Shown here in pieces: positions 42,770 through 53,194 of a stretch of DNA of 64,000 bases. Under the pieces are notes generated by a model, which saw nothing but the letters and a program-made list of their open reading frames with translations, ran no database searches and was not told where the DNA came from. Positions within the stretch are counted from its first letter, which is position 1. Every line of letters begins with the position of its first letter. The position numbers and the translations under genes are program-made. The stretch lies in the NCBI GenBank assembly GCA_964023275.1, contig OZ029922.1, forward strand, positions 3,223,034 to 3,287,033. The letters run 5' to 3'. The stretch comes from Norana najaformis (Eukaryota > Annelida > Clitellata > Crassiclitellata > Hormogastridae).

Positions 42770-43060
42770 CGAATTTTATGGTAAGAATCATCTGGAAATT
42801 CTTCAGCGTCTCAAAAGCAAAATTATGGGAACCTACTTATTCACAGCTACTCGAGCAAGACAGCATGAAGAAGGCAGGTTGAGTCCGTTTAGAATCCAAG
42901 CCGAAATTATCGAAATCCAAAGGTCGGCAGGGGTGTAGAAACTGTTCATTACTTAAGCAGAAAGATAGATGCGAGGGAATCACACAGATCGAGAGGAAGA
43001 GATGAGGCAGACAAAAGTAATATTTCGAACGTTTAGAAGCGGGTTATAATTCGTAAATCA
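42770..43060 (-). mobile_element. family B non-LTR retrotransposon end
   Basis: The reverse complement carries the GGTTCCCATAATTTTGC...GCTGAAGAATTTCC version of the family B tail. It lies upstream of the PGP-like gene. Confidence 0.45.
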
Positions 43061-43219
43061 TCATTTAAAATTAAGTAATAATGGATATAACACCTGTCAA
43101 ATTGCAGCTAGGCAAAGTATCAAGAAACGTTATATACAGTCCAAAACCGATACATGAACTGATGCATTAAGCGCTGAACTGAGTCACTTTCGTACTATTA
43201 TTACACAGCGTCGTTAAAC

Positions 43220-43800
43220 TCAATTACTCCTCTTCCGCAGATCCTATCCTGATTCCTCTTATCTGTCCAGCAGATTCAATTCCAAGCACCGGCATACTTG
43301 TAGCAAAGATCTTAGAGTCTAAGACTCTAAGATCTTTGCTTGTAGTATCGGGGACCGCTCTGTTTTGGGCTATTTTGGGCATGGCTTCTGGCCACTAAGC
43401 TTAGTTGACGGCAAGAAGAATCTTTTCAAGCTAAACATTGTGTGCCAAGATCAGTCAAGCATTATTCAATATTTACAAATCTGAACTAACCCTAACTTTA
43501 ACCCTTATTTAACACTTAGCAGCAAGCATCAGAATCCATGTTTATTTACTTCAAACAATGACCTATAAATAGCGTCACAGCGGCGGGCGACGCCGAAAAG
43601 CAACAGCTAAAACAGAGCGGTCCCCGCTACAAGTATGCCCAAGCAACACCCACCGTAGCTGTCTGCCTCTTGGATTTTGACCTAGAACCGTATCCTTGCC
43701 TATCGGTTTTCTTTTGACTGAACGCCTGAGAATAAGCTAGTTCCCGCGACTTAGCTTTCGTTGGGCGCTATAGAAATCTCGAGTTTACGATTATGATTAC
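43220..43800 (+). mobile_element. family B element interrupted by a MITE
   Basis: The left part (43220-43287, TCTTCCGCAGATCCTATCCTGATTCC) and right part (43645-43800, TTTTCTTTTGACTGAACGCC...TAGAAATCTCGAGTTTACG) are the two halves of one family B copy. The break is exactly at the inserted inverted-repeat element. Confidence 0.6.
43288..43642. mobile_element. MITE-like DNA element with inverted termini, carrying an extra palindrome
   Basis: The ends read GGCATACTTGTAGC (left, from about 43289) and its complement (right, to about 43640). They continue inward with CGGGGACCGCTCTGTTTT (43350-43367) and its complement (43605-43622). In the left arm a 39-bp palindrome (19-bp arms, one-base centre, about 43301-43339) separates the two blocks. 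The host sequence shows CCAAGCA on both sides, a 7-8 bp target-site duplication typical of hAT-like elements. No transposase is encoded. Confidence 0.65.
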
Positions 43801-45056
43801 TATCACCACAAAGCAGTGGGACATTCAAAGGATTATGATTTTGGAATATTTCTGCTTAGAAGCGACCACTGACTGATGCCAAATTATAAATAAATGGGTG
43901 GCACTTGGAAATAGATAATGGAGCATGTCCTGGTCCAGTTCCCGTCACAGAACAATGGCCAACTGCAGATACTTTTGTGAAAAGTCTGCATGAAAATTTG
44001 GCACATTTTAGTACAGCATGGGTCTTAAACACCAGTCAGACAGCCAACAGTTTGTACAACGCTGGATCAAATTAGAGCGCAGAACGTGGCAGTATAAAAC
44101 ACTCCACCCCTTAGCACAGTTAGCCTTCCAAGATCAACAGGGTAGCCTAAAATAGAGGATGGGGAGGATACTGCCGAATCAGATAAAATGCACTGAGGCT
44201 CAAAACAGCAGATGCTAGTGTGGATCAGCAAAGTCGTCAACATGGATGTTGAAATCGCCCTCCACCAAATCTGTCCCAACAACCTGGCTCTTGCGGACTT
44301 GACTAGATAGAGCACCAGTGAATACACTGATCTCTGTGACACAGCGCTTGTGTGGCACTGAGAAATTTGTTCCATTTACGTTACATTATTTTGCATGTCA
44401 AATACATACAATGGAGAGTGATGGGTCCAAAGCGGGTCATTTTTGCAGACATCCTGTACGACCGACCCCTAAGGTAAGGTAAGGTAATCGCTCACTTATT
44501 AAACACCTTTGAGGTCAGCAACAGCTAAGGTGTGGTCCAGGGGGTTAAAGGAACTTTTGGCTGAGGAACACACACAACAGATATCCACCAACTGGACAAC
44601 TTTTCCTCATGGGTTACACAGCTGAAAATTTGTCAGTTTCAAATAAAATTGCCAGAATCTGAACCTTGGACACAGCAACAAGAGGCAAACACATAAGCAA
44701 TCACTGAATAATAATCACAGCATTTTCCAGCCCATGAGGATCTGATATTCCCGCGGTACCACATGACAACTTGGGCTTTCTAGTGCACTGGAACGTCCTT
44801 ATGGAACAATCTTACACCGAAACCTTGAACTCTAATACCACAAGTAGCTGAAGAAACTTTCTCAGCTTCTCCAGAGTCGCAAATTTTCAGAAGCATTATA
44901 GCATAGCCTTGTTTTGGCGTCTCATGAGATTCTTAAAACAAATGTTTACAAAGACACCTACACATACAGTCTGCTATCACCCCCTGCAAGACAGTTCTAC
45001 CAAAGAGACCCAACCGAAAATGACAGCATCTACAAAAACCACACCCAATTAATCTT
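43801..45056. other. intergenic sequence with SINE remnants
   Basis: L2-like tail near 43860-43910. A SINE at about 44465-44710 starts with AAGGTAAGGTAAGGTAATCG. The open frame 44067-44375 on the minus strand has no recognisable domain. No gene is called. Confidence 0.35.
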
Positions 45057-45309
45057 TTTATTATTCACAAATGAAGCATAATTTGTAACCAAAGTAAAAC
45101 AACCTCAAATAACTCATAAAATATACATCCGATACACAGCAATACTTGAATTTAAAATGGTTTTACCACAGACGACGCTATCTATAAACAATAGCCAACA
45201 CTTACGGAATTTACTGACTGAGAATGTAAAAAAAGAAATGAAATTGTGCCACAAACACTTCATTACATTACCTAGAAGTCAGACTGTAATAGTTACAGAT
45301 AGATAAATA

Positions 45310-45560
45310 AGTAAGAAGATGTAAATGTACACGATTTTCTATAGCGATCGTACGGCCTCAACCCTGCTCATTTTTCAATGAATTAATCAGGTGAGATGCT
45401 TCACCACCCCTGCATGTTTGAATAGGCGCCACGCCATTTAAGGTCCCCATGCTCGGACCATGCTAGCCTGAGATTCAAATCTTGAAGTAGCCATAACTGC
45501 AGTTGAAAATAACACTTGCACTAAAAAGTGCGATATGGCACACAGCAACAACGAATAAAA
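45310..45560 (-). repeat. tRNA-derived SINE, family F (reverse copy)
   Basis: CTATAGCGATCGTACGGCCTC...CCTGCTCATTTTTCAATGA...GCCATTTAAGGTCCC matches the complement of the element at 20150-20405. Confidence 0.5.
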
Positions 45561-48499
45561 GTAACGGCCTAAATTATTACTTCTGCATTTATTAGGCGCC
45601 ACTATCTAATGATTTAGCGTTAACTGACGGCGCCGAGCAATTGCGAACGAAAGACTTGCTCAAGGTCCCTACACAACCCTGCATCAGTTTTTGCAACTGT
45701 TCACCATCACAACAGTAGCAAATGTATCTGTCTATTGTCATCATCATCTACTTCATGAGGTTACCAATGCATCTGCATACACTAACACTAGGTGTCACCA
45801 GCATAAACAGGTTCCAAACCAAAGACATTATACCATTTTTATCGCTTCCAGTCGCAATTTAATGCAAACAATTGTCATAGAAATGTTAAACAAAGAATGT
45901 AATAACAAGATGAAAACAGGCATTGGCTCATCAGTTTAATCTTGGTGTGGTGAGACCAAGCAGTGAGGAAGAGGACAGGTTTCAAAAGCACATATGCCAA
46001 GGCTGAGAAAATGAAGGTGCTAAACTTCATAACTCTTAGGTTTGGCTGAAGGAACTACCTTCTTCGTTTACTTTAGGTATAATGCAAAGCTAGACGCTTC
46101 ATGGCAACTGATCACCACTCTGAAACACCTTATCACGTAAGCGTAACACCATTCAACATCATAGCACCCCATAACATAAGCGTAACACCACTCAAAGCAG
46201 ATGAGCACAGAGGTGCTTTTAATATTGGTGTATTCAGTGTAAACACCGATGACCTCAACAACACAAAGTACAATGGACCCCAGTCACAATTTTCAATATT
46301 CTAGTCGCCAAAGTCTGGGTGGGCCCCTAGGAGAGCTTACACCAAGATATTAAAAACCGTAACAGCGCCCTTGGATGAGGAGCTGAAATTACACATACAC
46401 GTACCCTGGCATACTAAGAGCCCCAACGGGAACCGGCCGAACGAATGGAGCAATCCTGCATTTTCACATCATTCCGACTACCCGCAACTACATTACTTTA
46501 TACGGACTACTGTTCTTGTGCATCCAAAGATCACACTGAGTGAAAGACCACGTGTAGCGAAGGATCTCATCCGATAAATTCATTGATAAACAAAAGGATT
46601 GAGGCCAAACAGAAACTGTGTACATTTATATTCATAAGTGCAGACAACAGGCCGTCTGACTGCAAAAGGCAAATGCAAAACTTCGGGCCAAAAGCACAGC
46701 AGCCCACTTTTTCATTTAGATACAGCCAGGTAGTGCAGTAATTAGGGCCCTCTCTTTGTATCAACTTGTTTCACACTAATCCAGTCTGCCAATGATACAG
46801 CGTTCGTCCACAACAGCATAGAAAAAAGAAATGCATTACTTACGGCAGTTCAGAAGGAAAAATCAGAAAGAAAAATTACAACCTAATGAATAAAAACACT
46901 GCACAAAAACACTTCTGTTGAAACGTAAAAGAAACAGATAAAAACGCTATGCTGACTAGCACAGAAACCAATAAAGCGGCATTGCAAAATGTAAAAGTCC
47001 ATAAAAACATGAATCAGGTCAGTTCATCAATAAAATATAAAATGAAATATTAATGAAATAAAAATGCTCTTCAGATCAATTCAAAAAACCGAGACATGAA
47101 TTACCTGAAGTTTAGCCTCAAACCATCTCCCATTCAAACAAGAATCAGAAACTCACCGGCCTTAACATTACGAAGAGATGCCTTACTTAAACGTGGCTGG
47201 GCCACAAACAAGGCCCGACATCTCATCCATAAACACAAAACACATGCAACACTCAATAGAAAGTAACATTTCTACGCAATGTTTTCATCACGAAACGAGA
47301 AATGAATTTCTAAAGCGGCTACAAAAGGCGACACATGTATTCCAGAGGTTTTCATAAAATCTGCCAACAATATGAACAAATATAATACAGCATTGATAAC
47401 AAACTGAAATGCATACCCAGCAACACATACGGTTTTCTAACGACAAACGTTAAAATACACAGATCTTCGCAACGTCTGGTTATTTGCATCAAAAAACTGG
47501 TTTCAGTTCTCCCGATGGTTTTTAGACTATAACCGAAATGGCTAACGATTTCACATGAAAAAATTACCAAGATCTAAGACTACAACAAATATACCATTCG
47601 TGCCAATCCTATCACATCTAACGTCAAAACGTGTCCACTTATGTAAATATAACGTTAAATATGGCTAGAGACACTGAAAGAATAAAGAATGAGTACATGA
47701 TCAACAAATATTCAGCATCTTCCAACAGTGTAACAACTTGATGATGAAAATTACACCCATTCAATCAATCAATACACCCTAGAAACATGCATGAAAAGCT
47801 GCAGTCACAAGCTATGCCAGAACATGCAGTCACCACACCAAAGGGCAGCAACAAATGTTTGTGCCTGATAAATAATCTACAGACGATGGCTGACAGTTAC
47901 AGCACAGAAGAAATAACGACAGGAACAATTTAAGAATAATAAATATAATAATTTATAAAACAGCAATGCCACTACTGAGAAGAAAATTTTAAATGTTATA
48001 AATTTCACTTTTCAAAGCATGTAAATATATACATGTGTTACCCCTGTTCTGAACATTGTTGGTATTAAGATTTTCACCATGGAATGCCAAGAGCTCTCAA
48101 GGACACAGTTTTCTAGTCATGCCACAAAGTTTGTCAGTAATGCAGGCTTTCATTGACTTCTAAGCCTCTGTAATTTGTGCTGATTTTATTTAAAATTAAA
48201 TACAGCAAACAGTTACTTTGAAGTCAGATAGAATCCCCCAAAAAACTCATAAATGGCTAAGGTGTGAGAGAAACAACCACCACAATTGTGATTGTAATTT
48301 GAGATTTATAAAGCGCCTCTTAAAGGATGATCTCAACCGAGGTGCTTCCAACCCGAAACACAACTACAAGAAGCTTAGGACTATGAATTTCATCCACAAA
48401 ACTTAAACATAAAACCTTTCAAGGCATAAAAGAATCCAAAACTGCTATAATCTTAGGTAGAAAGGCGCAGTTCTGCCTCAAACAAAAACAAGCCAAGAG

Positions 48500-48860
48500 T
48501 CATGATTTCAACATGTAAATCATGACTTCAACATGTAAATCATGACTTCAACATGTAAATCATGACTTCAACATGTAAATCATGACTTCAATGTTTAAAT
48601 CAAGACCACCACTGATGAGTGTATTCTTGAAGTGGCACTTTATAAATGTCAGATTACAATTACAATTCAATGTTTAAATCATGACTTCGATGCACAAATC
48701 ATGACTTCAACATATAAATCATGACTTCGACAACATATAAATCACGACTTCAACAGATAAATTATGACTTCAATGCATAAATCATGACTTCAACATATAA
48801 ATCATGAGTTCAACATGTAAATCATGACTTCAACATTTAGATCATGACTTCAACAGCAAA
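48500..48860. repeat. 20-bp minisatellite (CATGTAAATCATGACTTCAA)
   Basis: About 14 copies occur in two blocks (48510-48605 and 48665-48855). They are separated by a SINE tail (GAAGTGGCACTTTATAAATG). Unit length varies slightly. Confidence 0.8.
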
Positions 48861-50209
48861 CTGCTTTATCTCTGTGATTTTGCAGCTATTCAGGAAACAG
48901 AAAACTTGATATAGAACACAGCAACAAACTGTTTTGGTAACCTGGTAATACCATGTCAGAGATATCAAGAGGGCTACCTCTAAGGGGTAATTCTACTTCC
49001 AATCGCTCATATCATTTACACAGCACCCCTTAAAGATATCTACAGCACTCAGAAGTGCTCTTAGCCCTTGACCAGTGAGATGACACTAAATACTTGCTGT
49101 CAGCCTCAATGTTAAAAATTATGTAACATAACGTAATGACGACAATTTACTACCTTTAGTAGTAAACTGTCATAATCGATGAAGTTAAATATTAAATAAA
49201 TTAAAAATTAAATAGCAAAATGCCATAATAATAATAATCATAATTATCATAATCACATAAATCAAGTGACTTTTAGGACATTCTACAAACGTTGATGACT
49301 AGCCTGCAATCACCAGCCTGTATATATCCTGTTTATGCTTAACATCAGTCAGTAAACAGCTTCAATAAACAATAAAAGAAATCGTGACCAGTGCCTATTA
49401 AGAACTGCTCACAACGGGCTTCTTAAAAAAATGCAACAGTGAAACTTCTTAAGTCGTGACAACACTTACTTCAAGTTCGATTTGTGCAGCACACAACAAC
49501 AAAGTTTAATCGTTTCATTTCGAAACACGCTCCAACCAGCGAAAGAAACCGTTTAACCCATAACTGACCCCATTCAAAAATAAACAAAAACGCAAAAAGC
49601 AGTATGCAAAATGCAACAATTCCACCTGGAAAGCCGTCTAGATGCTGAGCAACCGGACCAAAGGCACCGTTCTTCTCCTGTACCTGGACATCTGTACAGC
49701 GCCTTTGGAGAACCACTCTTCCGTGAGAATCACAAACAGACGGCAGAAAATGAACTGGAGCTGGTCAAATGTTCTTACACTGACAGGACTGATCACAGAT
49801 ATGAAATTGGGGCAGTGAAGTAACAGCGCGCTCTGAGGCATGCTGATAGAAACAAGTAGCAAATGGCTGGTCCACCAAGTTAACTAGGAAATTGTCCGCT
49901 GCGCTCAAAAGCCATCACTGCTTCACCTGCAGTGGGCCTGAGGTTCAAAGGCACACTGCTATCATAAAGGTGAAGTGTTAGATGACCACCCCCTGGGAAC
50001 ATAACCCCATAAATAATGGAGGTAGAAGCCCGGGACTGCATCAGCAGATTACAGTGAGGAATTAACAATATTCGGTTAGACAAAGGTTCTGCCTGGTCTG
50101 TGCAAACAAGCCGTGACCTGGATACTCACAACTGAAGCAAAGAAAGGCCGAACTGTGACGACTGGGAGGGATTTCGTATGTGACTCAAGCAGCGCACCAC
50201 CAGAGTGGC

Positions 50210-50378
50210 AATCAGAACAGATTATTCACCAAGATCCAATCAGAACAGATTATTCACCAAGATCCAATCAGAACAGATTATTCACCAAGATCCAATCAGA
50301 ACAGATTATTCACCAAGATCAAATCAGAACAGATTATTCACCAAGATCCAATCAGAACAGATTATTCACCAAGATCCA
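50210..50378. repeat. 28-bp minisatellite, six copies
   Basis: The unit AATCAGAACAGATTATTCAC then CAAGATCC is repeated six times with one substitution (AAGATCAAAT). Three overlapping open frames across it are repeat artefacts. Direct repeats without spacers, so not a CRISPR array. Confidence 0.9.
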
Positions 50379-51570
50379 AAACAGTCCCAGATGCAAAGTG
50401 CATGTGGCAATCATGTCTACAAGCATGCAGACACTTAATATAGCACCATTTCAGCACCTTGCAAGAGCAAGGAGCACCAGGACACTCTGAGTCTAGATAC
50501 CCGGCCCCAAAGGGATGACAGTGGCACAGAAGACACAGCCTGATCTCCATTTCGTAAAATTCACGCTATGTGTAACACAGAGTCCATCCCAGGATAAAGA
50601 CAGTCAGTAATATGTCCAAGAAACAGCAAAAAGCTCCATCTAGTCCTGAAAAAGATCACAAAGCAAACAAAGTCAGCACAAATCAAATACAAATCCCTCG
50701 TACTATTGCATCGACTGACGCATGCATATGCTATTGCGTGCAATGTCACGTGTGCTTCACAAGTTTACCATGATCAACCCGATTTTAAATTTAATCCTAT
50801 GTGTACCCTACTCTCTTCATTTTATCCACCACAATCAGCATATCAGAATCTTACACAATTTTCATATTTAGAATAATAAAATGCCACAGGATCTTTACGT
50901 TTAGAATATTACAATTTCACATAATCTTCACACTCAGAATATAAAAATCTCACAATTTGAGCCAAAGCAAATCTCACCAAACATAAATACACAGAGCAGT
51001 CGCACGCATGCTGCGACTTTAAGAAAACGTCAGACAAGCATGCGCACAACAGCAACAAATAACGGTTTAAGGAATGCATGAGCTAACAAATCAACTGCTT
51101 CGGATCATGACTTTTCTCCCCGAAATTACGACTTCAACTTCGATGAAAAGTCACCGACGCGGTTTTAGTATTCACAGTGCATGCGTTCGAAACCGCTGAC
51201 TGCAAAAACCAACATCTGATGACTTGGTGAAGAAATACACAATACACAAACTGTCAGACTTTCACTAAAAATGGATATCTTGCTATTTACATAAATTACT
51301 GGAAATACATAATTTAAATCGAACGAGTTACACAAATGATATCATTTATGATAAACAAATCAACTGCATGCATTCTAAGTGCTAGGCTGCAGCCAAGAAT
51401 GATTCACATTTACTTTTTCATGACTAGGTGTTAATCTGGCAACCACAATCAACAATGCCGACGAGCCTTGCCGTTTCAGAATCTGCCACGTAAATAGCTA
51501 AGTGTAAACACAGATCACAGAGAACAAGAACCAAGCCACAAGGTTTTCATAGTTGGTCACAGATTGCAAC

Positions 51571-51610
51571 AGGTCAAAGGTTGTGACCTTTGTCACAGGT
51601 CACCAGGTCA
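51571..51610. promoter_or_regulatory. cluster of four nuclear-receptor half-sites
   Basis: AGGTCA at 51571-51576, TGACCT at 51584-51589, AGGTCA at 51597-51602 and AGGTCA at 51605-51610. The last two form a direct repeat with a 2-bp spacer (DR2). The first with the following AGGTTG resembles a DR1. It lies in non-coding DNA 1.4 kb downstream of the basigin-like stop. Confidence 0.35.
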
Positions 51611-53054
51611 AAGGCTGTATTCAAGTGCAAATGGAATGACTTTCTCTAACACAAATCTTTACTCGATTCTAACAGCAATTTCGGAAAATCTGACAAGAGT
51701 AGCTACAACTGACAGCAGTTCTAAGACATTCTACGACTCCATATAGAAAATATTTCCTCTCCAACATGTAAAATACCATCTCCTTTCACTCCAAGAGCAA
51801 ATGGTCTGTTCTCGACTAAATACACCAAGACATCCAAACAGACGTTCGCTAGATTCGATATATTTAAAAACGAATGCAACCAAACTGCTGCTCTTAATGA
51901 AACGACAATCTCACAAGCCGAAGAAATCCCAAATGAACATTCCACTGTTAACAGTCGTACGCGACACAGAGATTGGTGACGTGCGGTGGTCAGTTATCTA
52001 CTTTCTATATCTCACGTTGTCTCGTCCCTGGTGACGTGGTTGAGCATTTGAGTTGGATCTGGAAAAAGAAAAGACACAAATCTACCATAAGCAATTTCTC
52101 CAATCAACCAATCAATAAGGTCTGGTAAGTAAGATAAAATAAGGTAAGATAAGATAAAACAAGGTAGATAAGGTATGGTAACATACATCAAACAAATCAG
52201 GAGCAAAACAATTTCATCGCGTCACAATGACCTAATCTAATTTCCTTGAATCATGATGGCATGACCCAATTTCCTTAAGACAAGATGGCAAGATCCACAT
52301 TCCATGAGTCAATATCATCAACTTCTCAAATGACGGTAGCCCAATTCAATTTCCTATAGTTATGAAGGCTTTATCTAATGTTCTCAGGTCAGACTCAACA
52401 TTCTATCACTTGGATGGGGAACCAAGCAACTTAAGACAATAACTCAATCAACATCAATCAATCTGAGTCAACAAAACAATCAATCAATCAATCAGTTCAC
52501 AAGGCTTCAAACAAACTGTCTGATCCACCCTGAATCATACATAATCTACGTCCGTCCAAAGAGGCGTGACAGCCTCAGCATCAATCTATCAGTCAAACAA
52601 CTGGCCAATCACACTGAAAGCACGTTCAATCAAAGAATGCACATCCTTCAGTAAGTTACACCAGCAGTGATGCTATGATCCTCTGAGAGATTTAACCAGC
52701 AATACAGGTGTTATATCAAGTGTTACATATGTGGTGCCTGGCAGTATCAATAGCATCCACAGAGAATGAATTAGAACTCATTATTCATTGGCCTGATTGG
52801 AGAAATATCACGTCCTGCAACCACCCCTACCATGAATTAGCTCTTTCAGTTATAAATGAACCTATTCTCAACCCCAGTAATCACAACTATGAAGCCACAA
52901 AGACAGTTAAATTAATTGTACATGTCAATCATAATAGGTCTATATGCTATACTAACCAGACCTAAGCCAACATCTGATTACTGAATTAATGACTCGCTAA
53001 TGAATATTCCATGAATAATTATGAATATGAAATTATAAATGAATTAGTGAATAA

Positions 53055-53194
53055 TTACTGGTGATCCGCTGCTTCTTTGCGTTCTTGTTCCGCCCGCTGG
53101 CGCGCTCGGTTGCGTTCGTAAAAGTAAATGATACAGGTTAGGATAATCATCTCTAAGGCTATGCCAATTAGCGGCCACAATATAGCCAGCTTTC
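53055..53194 (-). CDS. BSG: basigin-like last exon (transmembrane helix and cytoplasmic tail)
   Basis: Acceptor TTATTTACAG on the minus strand. It encodes GKLAILWPLIGIALEMIILT then CIIYFYERNRARQRAEQERK and EAADHQ, TAA. Glu inside the membrane helix and the positive stop-transfer RNRARQR are visible. Confidence 0.9.

Larger units (their letters stand above)
45057..53054 (-). other. gene-free 8 kb after the basigin-like stop codon; possible long 3' UTR
   Basis: No supported coding exon lies between the basigin-like stop and the PGP-like gene. The minus strand reads T-rich, as a 3' UTR would. AATAAA occurs on the minus strand at 45062-45057 as a possible end. Elements inside: family F SINE (-) at 45310-45560, family E SINE (-) at 45575-45680, a 20-bp array, a 28-bp array, an AAGGTAAGAT-type simple repeat at 52120-52190, and CAATCAAT repeats near 52440-52495. 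46640-48180 and 50760-51530 show nothing specific. Confidence 0.25.

Noticed and set aside
44067..44375. 102-codon minus-strand frame upstream of the PGP-like gene
   Set aside because: No family resemblance, no supporting splice or promoter signal, and repeat-rich surroundings.
49611..49823. 70-codon frame MQQFHLESRLDAEQPDQRHR...
   Set aside because: It contains the TACAGCGCCTTTGGAGAACC word of the local SINEs and has no recognisable domain or splice partner.
50210..50378. Possible CRISPR-like direct repeats
   Set aside because: The units are contiguous with no unique spacers, and the context is an animal genome.
50113..50490. Open frames of 125, 87 and 77 codons with repeated IHQDPIRTDYSPRSNQNRL
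   Set aside because: All three frames are open only because of the 28-bp minisatellite. The unit is not a multiple of three, so each frame cycles through the same peptides.
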